This document shows positions 16,690 through 25,600 of a DNA stretch of 33,580 nucleotides, piece after piece. The notes under the pieces were generated by a model. The model was given only the letters and a program-made list of their open reading frames with translations. It was not told the origin of the DNA and made no database searches. Within the stretch, counting starts at the first letter, position 1; each line of letters starts with the position of its first letter. Source of the DNA: Claveliimonas sp963592205 (GTDB lineage Bacteria; Bacillota; Clostridia; Lachnospirales; Lachnospiraceae); the NCBI GenBank assembly GCA_963592205.1, contig CAVAVU010000082.1:1-33580 (forward strand), read 5' to 3'. Both the position numbers and the translations under genes were made by a program.

Positions 16690-17640
16690 ATGAAAAAAAT
16701 TGTTGATAACGAGCGTATGATGCTGCGTGTATGCGATCTCTATTACAATCGTGATATGAGCCAGAGTGACATCGCTAAGATCATGGATATCTCCAGACCT
16801 ACCGTTGCCAGACTGTTGAAAAGCGCCAAGTTAAAACGGATCGTAGAGATCACGATCTCCGATCCACAGGAACGACGCTATTCTGAGCTGGAACAAAAGC
16901 TGGAAAAGATGTACCATCTGCAGGAAGTCATTATCGCAGACACAGCAAGCACCACCAATCAGCAAAAAGATATTCTGGGAAAAGCCGCTGCCGGTTATCT
17001 GAAGTCCATATTAAAGGATGATGATATCATCGGCGTTGGCATGGGTACAACAATCCGTTATATTGCACCGTATGCTCCCAGACAGTTTCAGAACCTCACA
17101 TTTATCCCGCTTCTCGGCGGAACCGGTAATGTAGATTATACACTGGATGCCAACCATGTCGTAGACCACCTGGCAAAGGCATTCTGTGGCGAAGGACTGC
17201 ATCTGTATGTACCTGCAATTGTCTCTCATGTACAGACCAAGCGTACACTCCTGAAGGAAGACAGTATCCGTCAGATCATGGATGCTTACGACCATCTGAA
17301 TGTAGCTCTGGTCGGCATCGGTACTGCTGACAACACTTCTTCTGCTTTTCAGAGCGGATACTACTCTGATGAAATGAAACAACAGGCGGTCAGAGACCAG
17401 GTATGCGGAGATATCTGTATGCACCTGTTTGACAAAGAAGGTCGGACCGATTGCTTCCCGTATAACAAGCAGATTGTCGGTGTGAATCTGAACAAATTAA
17501 AAAAAGCTCCTCATTCCATCGGAATTGCCAGCGGTGTACACAAAGCTGAAGCAATATGCGGTGCTATAAAAGGAGGCTATATTAACGTATTAGTTACGGA
17601 TGCTCAGTGCGGAGAGGCACTGACCAGATTAAATGATTAA
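16690..17640 (+). CDS. SorC/DeoR-family sugar-responsive transcriptional regulator
   Basis: The 316-residue product has an N-terminal helix-turn-helix (about residues 18-45, MSQSDIAKIMDISRPTVARL) and a large C-terminal sugar-binding domain of the SorC family (about 55-315) with GVGMGTTIRYIAPY, FIPLLGGTGN and VGIGTADNT. Such regulators, for example CggR and DeoR of Bacillus, bind phosphorylated sugars and control catabolic operons. No classical sugar operon is next to it; its neighbours are ispG and an HPr-like gene 30 nt downstream. The ribosome site is weak, so it may depend on translation of ispG. The effector is unknown. Confidence 0.9.
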   Translation: MKKIVDNERMMLRVCDLYYNRDMSQSDIAKIMDISRPTVARLLKSAKLKRIVEITISDPQERRYSELEQKLEKMYHLQEVIIADTASTTNQQKDILGKAAAGYLKSILKDDDIIGVGMGTTIRYIAPYAPRQFQNLTFIPLLGGTGNVDYTLDANHVVDHLAKAFCGEGLHLYVPAIVSHVQTKRTLLKEDSIRQIMDAYDHLNVALVGIGTADNTSSAFQSGYYSDEMKQQAVRDQVCGDICMHLFDKEGRTDCFPYNKQIVGVNLNKLKKAPHSIGIASGVHKAEAICGAIKGGYINVLVTDAQCGEALTRLND

Positions 17641-17670
17641 TTGAATAATTGAATATTGGAGGGCAATGAT

Positions 17671-17946
17671 ATGTATACAAAGAAAGCGAAAGTCGTTAAC
17701 CCATTAGGAATTCATGGCCGTGCAGCCAGCGCATTTACCCACACAGCCAGTCAGTTTTCTTCTCATGTATTCGTAGAGCGCGCGGATGATTCCATGAAAA
17801 AGGCAAATGCCAAATCCGTCGTATTCGTCCTTGCACTGTGTATCGCACAGGGAGACGAGATTATTATCTCTGCTGACGGACCGGACGAAAAAGAAGCGGT
17901 TGAAGCCCTTATTGAACGCCTTAAGACATTAGATCAGGCAGAATAA
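17671..17946 (+). CDS. HPr-family phosphocarrier protein, atypical
   Basis: This 91-residue protein has the HPr fold. I start it at the ATG at 17671 because the in-frame TTG at 17656 overlaps GGAGG. The phosphorylatable histidine is His15 in NPLGIHGRAAS, but the usual HARPA sequence is HGRAA, so the Pro after the active-site Arg is lost. The serine equivalent to the HPr kinase target (Ser46 of Bacillus HPr) appears as Ser49 in NAKSVVFVLAL. It could be a general PTS carrier, or a paralogue with a regulatory role like Crh, though Crh lacks the histidine. It follows the SorC regulator and precedes a terminator hairpin. Confidence 0.88.
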   Translation: MYTKKAKVVNPLGIHGRAASAFTHTASQFSSHVFVERADDSMKKANAKSVVFVLALCIAQGDEIIISADGPDEKEAVEALIERLKTLDQAE

Positions 17947-17965
17947 TATTCTTATAAAGACATAT

Positions 17966-18000
17966 AAGATCACACAATGTTACCTCCATTGTGTGATCTT
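17966..18000 (+). terminator. Perfect 14-bp hairpin between convergent genes
   Basis: AAGATCACACAATG (17966-17979) pairs perfectly with 17987-18000 around a 7-nt loop. The downstream sequence GCTTTATCT is only moderately T-rich. Because it lies between the HPr gene and the convergent small membrane protein gene, it probably serves as a terminator for both directions. Confidence 0.65.
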
Positions 18001-18021
18001 GCTTTATCTAATATTCTATAC

Positions 18022-18279
18022 TTACTCTGCTTCTCGCTTCACATGATTCAATTCATAAAAAATCGAGATCAGATAGCCTGCAACACCTGCATATCCTCCG
18101 GTCAGGAATGCAGACCACAGACATTCTGACATATCCCAGGAAGCACTGATTCCGACAAGGAATACTGGCAGCGCCACAACTGCCGCACAGGAGAATGTAA
18201 TAATGCCACGGAATAATGCTTCTGTATATTTATCTCTCTTTATGCATTTAGATGTCAATAGCTTCCATAGTTTTCTCAT
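18022..18279 (-). CDS. Small two-helix membrane protein, function unknown
   Basis: I do not recognise this family. The ATG at 18279 (MRKLWKLLTSK..., 85 residues) is preceded by AGAGGG and is preferred over the longer frame from 18339, which would include the promoter region. The protein has a basic N terminus, two hydrophobic segments (about residues 25-45 and 54-74) and a charged tail ELNHVKREAE, suggesting a hairpin in the membrane with both ends in the cytosol. Upstream are a -10-like TATACT, a perfect 7-bp inverted repeat and two TTAAC repeats 11 bp apart. It lies after the MATE gene and converges on the HPr operon. Confidence 0.6.
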   Translation of the reverse strand: MRKLWKLLTSKCIKRDKYTEALFRGIITFSCAAVVALPVFLVGISASWDMSECLWSAFLTGGYAGVAGYLISIFYELNHVKREAE

Positions 18280-18329
18280 AATAAAACTACCCTCTTTCTG
18301 CAAGTTATCTCTTTTCGCTTTCTGAGGGT

Positions 18330-18384
18330 AGTATAGCAATACATGGTTAAATCTCCATGTAGCAATCTGTTAAGTTTAAGTTAA
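18330..18384 (-). promoter_or_regulatory. Operator-like sites upstream of the small membrane protein gene
   Basis: On the minus strand a TATACT -10 box (18330-18335) has no good -35 box. A perfect inverted repeat TACATGG-N8-CCATGTA (18340-18361) covers the -35 region. Further upstream TTAACA (18368-18373) and TTAACT (18379-18384) are exactly 11 bp apart, resembling the repeats upstream of the ABC transporter operon. Confidence 0.45.
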
Positions 18385-18410
18385 ATTCGACATGCAAATG
18401 TTAAGCATTC

Positions 18411-19772
18411 TTACAGCGCCACCTGCTTCTCGTAACTGTGCGTCCAGTCCGTCTTCAATAAGAATATTAAGAACACCAGACTGCTCAGCGACCAGGTGAT
18501 CGGATATGCCCAACAGATCGTCTTAAATACCGGAACAATACGGATTGCGATCGTCACATACACGATGCGGAACCCGCACCAGAAGCCAAGCATCGTTGCC
18601 ATAGGTATCACAGACTTACCACAGCCTCTCAGCACGCCTGTTGCGCTGTGTGAGAACGCCAGCAGAAAATAGAACAGACATACCGTCCGCTCCTGTATCA
18701 CGCCAAATTCAGCCGCTTTTGGCGCTTTGGCAAAGATTCCTACCAGCCACGGTGCATAGATATACTCCACAATACCGATCACTGCCGCAATCACTGCGCA
18801 GCTTGCAATGCCGAATATGGCTCCTTTTTTCGCACGCTCATACTCTTTTGCACCCAGATTCTGGCTGATGAACGTAGACATGGTTAAAGACATTGCCATG
18901 ATCGGAATAAACACAAATCCCTCTACCTTGGCATGTGCCCCGGTACCTGACATAGCATACTCTCCAAACGCATTGATATTGGTCTGTACTACCAGATTGC
19001 CGATGCTGATGACCGAATTCTGGATACCGGCCGGAAGTCCCTGACGGATCACATCTCCCATAATATCCGCATGATATTTCAGCTTCTTAATACTGATCCT
19101 CGTGCATCCCTGATTCTTGCGCATCCGCAGCATACAGAGTACAGCGCTCAATCCCTGCGCGATTACCGTTGCGATTGCCGCTCCTGCTACGCCCCAGTGG
19201 AATACTGCCACAAAGATCAGATCCAGTACCACATTCACTGCTGAGCAGATTGCCAGATAATACATCGGCCGCACACTGTCTCCTAATGCCCGCATAATGG
19301 ACATGAAGATATTATACATGATAATGGTAGTACTTCCCGCGAAATAGATCTTAAAATAGGTCAGCGACTGTGGCAATACAGTCTCCGGCACATCCATCAT
19401 TTTCAAAATCTGCGGAGCAAAGATCAGTCCGATCAATGTCATTAATACCGATGCGATAATGCCGAACAGGATATTGGTATGGATCGATCGTTCGATATTT
19501 TCCTCATCCTCGGCTCCCACATACCGCGAGATCACCACGCCTCCTCCGATGGCAATGCCATTAAACAGTCCCACCACCAGAAATACGAGACTTCCCGATG
19601 TACTCACCGCCGCAAATGCCGTATTGTCCGCAAAGTTACCGACTACCCAGGCATCAGCCATATTATATAATTGTTGTAATAGTTGTCCAAAAATTAAAGG
19701 AATCGTAAATGCAACGATTCCCTTCGCAACTGATCCCTTGGTCAGATCAATCGTCTCTTTCTTCTTTTTCAT
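18411..19772 (-). CDS. MATE-family multidrug/metabolite efflux transporter
   Basis: The 453-residue protein has about 12 membrane helices in two MatE repeats, starting with a basic N terminus and GIVAFTIPLIFGQLLQQLYNMAD, a typical MATE opening. MATE proteins export organic cations or metabolites by Na+ or H+ antiport in the cytoplasmic membrane. It is the last gene of a compact minus-strand operon, 4 nt after the COG2426 gene. No convincing terminator follows, so some read-through into the small membrane protein gene is possible. The substrate is unknown. Confidence 0.93.
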   Translation of the reverse strand: MKKKKETIDLTKGSVAKGIVAFTIPLIFGQLLQQLYNMADAWVVGNFADNTAFAAVSTSGSLVFLVVGLFNGIAIGGGVVISRYVGAEDEENIERSIHTNILFGIIASVLMTLIGLIFAPQILKMMDVPETVLPQSLTYFKIYFAGSTTIIMYNIFMSIMRALGDSVRPMYYLAICSAVNVVLDLIFVAVFHWGVAGAAIATVIAQGLSAVLCMLRMRKNQGCTRISIKKLKYHADIMGDVIRQGLPAGIQNSVISIGNLVVQTNINAFGEYAMSGTGAHAKVEGFVFIPIMAMSLTMSTFISQNLGAKEYERAKKGAIFGIASCAVIAAVIGIVEYIYAPWLVGIFAKAPKAAEFGVIQERTVCLFYFLLAFSHSATGVLRGCGKSVIPMATMLGFWCGFRIVYVTIAIRIVPVFKTICWAYPITWSLSSLVFLIFLLKTDWTHSYEKQVAL

Positions 19773-19776
19773 TTGA

Positions 19777-20289
19777 TTACCCTAATAAATGTATTCCACC
19801 TAAAAGTACATATGAAATAAACCACATGATCACTGTCGCCATACAGATGCCAAGCACAACCGCCGGAAATGCTTTGCGAAACTTCACACCCAGAAGTGCT
19901 GCGATCAGCGACCCTGTCCACGCTCCTGTACCCGGAAGCGGAATTCCTACAAAGAGTACCAGTCCCCAGAACTCATATTTTTCAATCTGTTCACTTCTAC
20001 TCATGGCACGTGCTTCCAGTCTGTGCACCATCGGCTTGAAAGTCTTGGTGCCCTTCAGCCAGGTGAAGATCGGTGTGATCAGAAGCAAAATGAACGGCAC
20101 AGGTATGATATTACCGATCACACAAAGCGGAATCGCCTTTGCCACCGGTACGCCAAGCACGGGTCCTGCCACCAGAAGTGCTCCTCGAAGCTCCAGGATT
20201 GGGATCATAGAGATCACGAAGACGATCGCTTCTTTGCTCAATGTGCCGCTTAATGCATGGATGACTCCCTGCACAAGTGTCTCTGTCAT
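19777..20289 (-). CDS. COG2426 small multidrug-export family membrane protein
   Basis: The 170-residue protein matches the Sm_multidrug_ex family (COG2426): EAIVFVISMIPILELRGALLVAGP at the N terminus, a helix pair, then GLVLFVGIPLPGTGAWTGSLIAALLG. The paired proline-rich re-entrant-like motifs resemble DedA-type proteins. Despite the family name, drug export has little direct proof. It begins 2 nt after the hisC stop and ends 4 nt before the MATE gene, so the two membrane proteins are made from the same message. Confidence 0.88.
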   Translation of the reverse strand: MTETLVQGVIHALSGTLSKEAIVFVISMIPILELRGALLVAGPVLGVPVAKAIPLCVIGNIIPVPFILLLITPIFTWLKGTKTFKPMVHRLEARAMSRSEQIEKYEFWGLVLFVGIPLPGTGAWTGSLIAALLGVKFRKAFPAVVLGICMATVIMWFISYVLLGGIHLLG

Positions 20290-20291
20290 AA

Positions 20292-21353
20292 TTACTGTTC
20301 TCCTTTAATATATCTTCTCAGGAAGGCAAATAGAGCCTCCATCTCTTCTCTGGTACCCACGGTCACACGCATATACTGTTCAATACGCGGACTGCCCCAG
20401 AATCTTACATAGATGTCTTCTTTTTTCAATGCTTCAAACATCTCTTTCGCATCATATTCCGGATGCGTCACAAATATGAAGTTTGCCTGCGAATCCAAAC
20501 ATTTGAATCCCAGTTCTTCAAATTGTTTCATGGACCAATCTCTCGTCTCAACAATCTTCTGAACGGTCTCTTCAAAATATGCCTTATCCTTCACCGATTC
20601 TGCACCGCAGACCAGTGCTGCCTGATTCATGGTGTAGGAATTAAATGAGTACTTAGCATCATTCAGATACCCTATCAGCGTTGGATTACTGATGGCATAT
20701 CCGATACGCATACCTGCCATGGAGCGTGATTTGGAAAATGTCTGTACCACGATCAGATTCTCATACTTATCGATCAGTTCCAGTGCAGACTTCCCTGCAA
20801 AATCAATATATGCTTCATCCACGATCACAATCACATCCTGATTGTGCGCAATGATATCTTCTACAAACTCCAGATCCTCATAGATACCGGTCGGTGCATT
20901 CGGATTCGGGAAAATAACACCGCCATTCTCCTGATAATAGTCTTCCTTGCGGATGCGGAAATCATCCGTAAGCTTCGGACAGATATACGGAATCCGGTAA
21001 AGATCTGCCCATACTTTGTAGAACGAATAGGTAATATCCGGGAACAGGATTGGTTTCTCTGAATTAAAAAATGTCAGGAAACACATCGACAACACATCGT
21101 CTGATCCCACCCCAACAAATACCTGATCTTTATTCACACCATAATACTCTGCCAGGCTATCCACTAACACACCGGCAGTCGGATCCGGATACATCCGGAG
21201 CTTATCCGGACTGATCTGTTCCATCGCCTTCTGCACGCCCGGTGCTGGTGGATACGGATTCTCATTGGTATTCAGCTTGATCACCTTACGGCCAGGCTGC
21301 TCGCCCGGCACGTATGGCTCTACCTTTCTTATATTCTTCTCAAATGCTTTCAT
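20292..21353 (-). CDS. hisC: Histidinol-phosphate aminotransferase-like PLP enzyme
   Basis: This fold-type I PLP aminotransferase (353 residues) matches the HisC branch, which converts imidazole acetol phosphate and glutamate to histidinol phosphate. The N-terminal IKLNTNENPYPPAPGV segment, the NPNAPTG motif, DEAYIDFAG and the PLP-binding Lys208 in TFSKSRSMAGMRIGYA are all HisC-like. No other histidine genes are nearby. It sits 3 nt after another aminotransferase gene and 2 nt before a membrane protein gene. HisC-like enzymes can also act on aromatic amino acids, so the physiological substrate is not certain. Confidence 0.88.
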   Translation of the reverse strand: MKAFEKNIRKVEPYVPGEQPGRKVIKLNTNENPYPPAPGVQKAMEQISPDKLRMYPDPTAGVLVDSLAEYYGVNKDQVFVGVGSDDVLSMCFLTFFNSEKPILFPDITYSFYKVWADLYRIPYICPKLTDDFRIRKEDYYQENGGVIFPNPNAPTGIYEDLEFVEDIIAHNQDVIVIVDEAYIDFAGKSALELIDKYENLIVVQTFSKSRSMAGMRIGYAISNPTLIGYLNDAKYSFNSYTMNQAALVCGAESVKDKAYFEETVQKIVETRDWSMKQFEELGFKCLDSQANFIFVTHPEYDAKEMFEALKKEDIYVRFWGSPRIEQYMRVTVGTREEMEALFAFLRRYIKGEQ

Positions 21354-21356
21354 ATT

Positions 21357-22544
21357 CTAAAAGTACTCCTTCGCAAGTTCAGCAAATTTCGGAAGCGAAT
21401 TCACAATCGTCTCATAAGATACACAATATGCCAGTCTTACATAGCCAGGGCATGCAAAGGAGCTTCCCGGAACCATCAGGATATTGTACTTCTTACCTGC
21501 TTCGCAGAATTCTTTTTCATTCTCAACCGGCGACTTCACAAAGAGATAGAATGCTCCTTCCGGCTTAATACAGTCAAATCCGCACTCCTTCAGTCCATTG
21601 TACAATGCCTCTCTGTTTCTGTCGTAGTAGGAAATGTCTGTCTTTTCATTCAGGCATGCCTTTACGATCTTCTGCTGTAAGGTCGGTGCATTTACGAATC
21701 CAAGGATACGGTTCGCTACATTCGCTGCTGAAAGCATATCTGCACTGTCAGCTACTTCATCCGGAATTACCAGATATCCGATACGCTCACCCGGCAGTGA
21801 CAGGGATTTGCTGTAAGAATATCCCACAATTGTATTATTGTAATACTTGGTCAGGTATGGCACTTCCGCTCCATCATATACAAGTTCACGGTAAGGCTCA
21901 TCAGAGATCAGGAAAATCTCTGTTCCATACTCTTTCTGTTTTGCTTCCATGATAGCTGCCATCTTCTTAATTGTCTCTTCGGAATACACCACACCAGTCG
22001 GATTGTTCGGTGTGTTCACGATAACTGCTTTTGTCTTTGGTGTGATCTTCTGCTCAAATTCATCTAACTTCGGCTGGAAATCTATGGTATTCGGAGATAC
22101 CTCTACCAACACGCCGTCAAAGTTGTTGACATAGGCTCTGTATTCACCGAAATATGGTGCAAATGTCAGCACCTCGTCTCCTGCATTGATGATCGTCTTC
22201 AGGATGACATTCAATCCTCCTGCCGCGCCTACGGTCATGATAATATTCTTCCCCTCAAATGCTGTACCAAAACGCTCATTCAAAGATTCTGCTACCGCTT
22301 CGCGGACATCTGCGTAACCACTGTTGCTGTTGGTGTATCCATGCAACACCAACGGATCTTCATTCTCAACCAGATCCTCGATTGCTTTCTTTACAGCCTC
22401 CGGAGCCGGTACATTCGGATTGCCAAGGCTGAAATCAAATACATTCTCAGCACCGTATATACCTGCCAGACGGTTACCTTCTTCAAACATGGCACGGATA
22501 GCGGAACTGTTCGCTACCAGACCTTTCATTTTCTCTGCTATCAT
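21357..22544 (-). CDS. Class I/II PLP-dependent aminotransferase (aspartate aminotransferase-like)
   Basis: This 395-residue enzyme is a fold-type I aminotransferase. The PLP lysine is Lys246 in GYSYSKSLSLPGERIGY; other family motifs are VNTPNNPTGVVYS, ISDEPYRELVYDG and the substrate-carboxylate Arg near the C terminus in GYVRLAYC. The clostridial group it resembles is usually annotated as aspartate or broad-range aminotransferase. It begins 57 nt after the DUF2156 gene with AGGAGG before the ATG, and ends 3 nt before hisC. The amino donor and acceptor cannot be told from sequence. Confidence 0.9.
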   Translation of the reverse strand: MIAEKMKGLVANSSAIRAMFEEGNRLAGIYGAENVFDFSLGNPNVPAPEAVKKAIEDLVENEDPLVLHGYTNSNSGYADVREAVAESLNERFGTAFEGKNIIMTVGAAGGLNVILKTIINAGDEVLTFAPYFGEYRAYVNNFDGVLVEVSPNTIDFQPKLDEFEQKITPKTKAVIVNTPNNPTGVVYSEETIKKMAAIMEAKQKEYGTEIFLISDEPYRELVYDGAEVPYLTKYYNNTIVGYSYSKSLSLPGERIGYLVIPDEVADSADMLSAANVANRILGFVNAPTLQQKIVKACLNEKTDISYYDRNREALYNGLKECGFDCIKPEGAFYLFVKSPVENEKEFCEAGKKYNILMVPGSSFACPGYVRLAYCVSYETIVNSLPKFAELAKEYF

Positions 22545-22601
22545 TTTTCTACCTCCTGTGTGATCATCATGTTGCTCTATGCTTCTCGGATTATTTTCCG
22601 G

Positions 22602-23522
22602 TTATGCCTGATTATCTGCCGCTTTTTCTCTTACCCAGCCCTTTTCTACCATAAATACCGGACGGTAAGAACGCTTTGCCTTTCTAAGACCTTCAGAACC
22701 CGTATCTTCTTCGCGGTTCACGTATTTATAATCCATACAGGCATGCTGTACAAACTGCTGATTGATCATCGTGTAAGCACCTTCAATCTCTCCCAGCGCT
22801 TTCTCAATATGCACGACAAATGTATCTTCGGAAAGCGGCTCGCCTATGGTAAACGCAATGATCTTGCCATCCACCCGAAGTGCACCGCCTACCAGATCCA
22901 ATTCTTTAAAGAGTCTCAGGGAATTCAATGTCACACAAAGCTCCGCCTTCTTCTCCTCATCCTCTTCGCAGCCGTTTTCATTGCGCCACTTCAAACCGGT
23001 CTGCACACATTCTTCCAGATTATCCTCGCAGATCGGTTCGTAAGACCAACGGTCTGCATACACGATCTTGAACTTATTCACATGATTACGCTTGCTGTGA
23101 AGCTTCTTGCCGGAAAGTGTAGCTAACTTCTCGGATTCATATACGTAATCCGCATCACCTTCCACATACTCGATCTCAAATCTGCCCGGATACCATTGCT
23201 CCAGATATTCAAAATTATCCGGCGTCACGGTATACATGAGAAATGGAACGCCGCGCTCCTTGCTGTATTCCATCAGTACATCCAGTGCTTTCTTCACATT
23301 CTCCGGTTCTCCCGCCGGATAAGCGAAAGAAAATCCTTCCTCATCCTCCGTACGGAATACCAGCGTATGTTCTACCTCTGCAAACTTCACATGGTAAAAT
23401 CTTGCCCATAAATATACATTTACAAATGTACGCTCACAGCTTCTGCTGGTATGATGCTTAAAATAATGTGTAATGAGATCTTTATCTTCCAGTTCTATCT
23501 TCTTAAAGTCTATCTCTGTCAT
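22602..23522 (-). CDS. DUF2156 (phosphatidylglycerol lysyltransferase C-terminal domain-like) protein
   Basis: The 306-residue protein matches the DUF2156/LPG_synthase_C family, a double GNAT-like fold shared with the cytosolic half of MprF. Recognisable parts are SRSCERTFVNVYLWARFY near the N terminus, GKKLHSKRNHVNKF in the middle and EGLRKAKRSYRPVFMVEKGW near the end. MprF proteins transfer lysine from tRNA to phosphatidylglycerol, but this protein has no membrane domain, so lipid aminoacylation cannot be assumed. It starts 16 nt after the 5'-nucleotidase-like gene and is probably its operon partner. Confidence 0.88.
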   Translation of the reverse strand: MTEIDFKKIELEDKDLITHYFKHHTSRSCERTFVNVYLWARFYHVKFAEVEHTLVFRTEDEEGFSFAYPAGEPENVKKALDVLMEYSKERGVPFLMYTVTPDNFEYLEQWYPGRFEIEYVEGDADYVYESEKLATLSGKKLHSKRNHVNKFKIVYADRWSYEPICEDNLEECVQTGLKWRNENGCEEDEEKKAELCVTLNSLRLFKELDLVGGALRVDGKIIAFTIGEPLSEDTFVVHIEKALGEIEGAYTMINQQFVQHACMDYKYVNREEDTGSEGLRKAKRSYRPVFMVEKGWVREKAADNQA

Positions 23523-23538
23523 AACTTACCTTCTTATA

Positions 23539-25539
23539 TTACTTTTCTTCTTTATTCTCTTTCTTATTTTTTCTTGCACGGATTTTAGTATAGCATATCC
23601 GGACAATCAATACAATTAACAGGATCAGCACCAGAATAACAGCATAAATCACCAGTGCAATCTTATTCGGGTGTTTCAGCAGCTCGATCGGATTCCGGCT
23701 GTCATCAATCACTTTGCGGTTCTCAGCCTTTTCATAGCGTGCAGGTATCACGGACACGCCCTCATCATTCTCAGAGAAGGACTCCAGATAACTTGCCAGT
23801 GCATACCACTCTTTTACCTCAGCGCCATTCTGATCATGGATGATATATTTTTCAAAATCCGTAATCGGCTCTCCATCAGCATTCTTCGGTGTGATCTTAA
23901 GGATGCCTTTGGACTGTCCTTCTACCGCACCAAGCATCTGCGCAGAATAAAGTCCCGATACCACACGGTACAGCTTATCATCCTGAATATTCTCAAGCTT
24001 CTCCTGTGTGACAGGCTCTTCCTTGCCCACCTGATCGGTCGTCATGTACACATCCGTTACTTTATTCAGGATCATGCGGTGTGGGTTAAATGTCCACGCC
24101 ATACCGCTCGGGTAAAGCTGTGCCGCACTCATCAGCGAAGATACAGAAGCATCCACCTCTGCTACCGTCTTAAGTTCGGCTCCTGTCAGGTATACGCTGA
24201 CAAGCGGATAACCGGTAATACGGTCTGCGCCGATACCAAGGGCACTTACATTAAATGCATCCGATACCGTAATCTCACCCTTCGGGAAGGAATCACGGAT
24301 TACACCTGTTGCTACGACTGCCAGATCCACCGGCTCATAATCTTCACCTTCTGCCTGCTTCACGGCATATACATAAGCATCCGAGATCAGATTACCAAGT
24401 CCTGCTTCCCTGTGCTCTGCATACATATCATCTACAGAGTCAAATGCAACGTCATTTTCAGCCAGCACCTGATCCATCGTATATCCAAATCTTGACAGAT
24501 ACTCTTCATCAATGACACTGCGGTACTGCGCAAGTTCCGCTTCAATATCCGCATTCTTCTCTACCGTGCTGTCCATTGCCTTTAACTTATACTCTTCCAA
24601 CGTCCATCTGCCATTACCGTCCGGCACAAGGCTCATCTCGCCAAGGTTCGCACCGTAGCAGCCTGCAGATGCAATCACGGTATTGCCATGAATGATCGGC
24701 TGTTCCAGTGTTGTATGTGTATGTCCGCTGATGATCACATCAATCTCCGGTACTTCTTTTGCCAGAATCTCATCCTCAGACTTATCTTCGTCTTCATTAG
24801 TTCCGCTGTGAGACAGGCAGACGATCATGTCGACATCTTCCTTCTGCAGTTCCTTCACCACACGCTTGGAAGTCTCTACAATACCATCAAATTCCAGTCC
24901 GCTCTCCGGTGCGCATGCTGCCGCATCTTCTCCCATCACGCCAAACAGTCCGATCCGCACACCATCATGCTCAATCACAGTATATTCTTTACTGCCATAA
25001 TCCTCCAATGCTGTCTGGATCAGCTTATTATCATCAGAATCATTCTTCTCCCAGTCGATATTCGCGATCAGAAACTGTGGCAAGTTAAGACTCTCGTCTT
25101 CTTCCGCATTGCGCAGTGCACTGTGAAACATATTGGAGAGTCCTTCTGCACGATAGTCAAATTCATGATTACCGAAAGTAGTAGCTTCCACACCGATTTT
25201 GCCAAGCATCGTAAGCTCTGCAGCATCCGTCTCATATATTGTCTGATAGAGCGTACCCATAGAAAAATCTCCGGCATCAAATACAAACGCTGCCGGATCT
25301 TCCTCTTTTACTCTGTCAATCTCTGTCTTAATTCTGGCAAGTCCACCAATCATATCCGTCTCCCCATCTGCCTGGCTTGCCTTATATTCATCCAGTCTGG
25401 AATGAATATCGTGTGTAAACAGTATGGTAACTCTGTCAGTAGAATCTGTCGCAGACTCCGCCTCTGCCACGACAGAATTCACACACAGGGTGCATACCAT
25501 AATAATCATCAGCATTGCTGATTTAATACGTCTTCTCAT
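23539..25539 (-). CDS. Membrane-anchored 5'-nucleotidase/UDP-sugar hydrolase-family phosphatase
   Basis: This surface enzyme of the UshA/5'-nucleotidase family removes phosphate from nucleotides or related compounds outside the cell. I start it at 25539 (about 666 residues); the ATG at 25542 is also possible, and the TTG at 25554 overlaps the GGGGAG site. An N-terminal signal peptide ends around VVAEAES. Metallophosphoesterase motifs follow: LFTHDIHSRLD, DAGDFSMG, GNHEFD (catalytic His and Asp), CLSHSG and SGHTHTT. The C-terminal 5'-nucleotidase domain spans roughly 370-590. A single hydrophobic helix (KIALVIYAVILVLILLIVLI) and a lysine-rich tail anchor it, with no LPXTG signal. It is the first gene after a perfect consensus promoter. 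Confidence 0.93.
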   Translation of the reverse strand: MRRRIKSAMLMIIMVCTLCVNSVVAEAESATDSTDRVTILFTHDIHSRLDEYKASQADGETDMIGGLARIKTEIDRVKEEDPAAFVFDAGDFSMGTLYQTIYETDAAELTMLGKIGVEATTFGNHEFDYRAEGLSNMFHSALRNAEEDESLNLPQFLIANIDWEKNDSDDNKLIQTALEDYGSKEYTVIEHDGVRIGLFGVMGEDAAACAPESGLEFDGIVETSKRVVKELQKEDVDMIVCLSHSGTNEDEDKSEDEILAKEVPEIDVIISGHTHTTLEQPIIHGNTVIASAGCYGANLGEMSLVPDGNGRWTLEEYKLKAMDSTVEKNADIEAELAQYRSVIDEEYLSRFGYTMDQVLAENDVAFDSVDDMYAEHREAGLGNLISDAYVYAVKQAEGEDYEPVDLAVVATGVIRDSFPKGEITVSDAFNVSALGIGADRITGYPLVSVYLTGAELKTVAEVDASVSSLMSAAQLYPSGMAWTFNPHRMILNKVTDVYMTTDQVGKEEPVTQEKLENIQDDKLYRVVSGLYSAQMLGAVEGQSKGILKITPKNADGEPITDFEKYIIHDQNGAEVKEWYALASYLESFSENDEGVSVIPARYEKAENRKVIDDSRNPIELLKHPNKIALVIYAVILVLILLIVLIVRICYTKIRARKNKKENKEEK

Positions 25540-25600
25540 CATTATTCTCCCCAATTAATTATTTGATTCACGCGCATTTTCGACACTACGCCATTTATAA

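Noticed and set aside
23671..25521. Long plus-strand open frames (274 and 277 codons) opposite the 5'-nucleotidase gene
   Set aside because: They have shadow-type composition rich in Ile, His, Cys and Arg, no ribosome sites or domains, and lie fully antisense to a clear gene. Similar frames opposite gltD, gltB, prfA and DUF1385 were rejected for the same reason.
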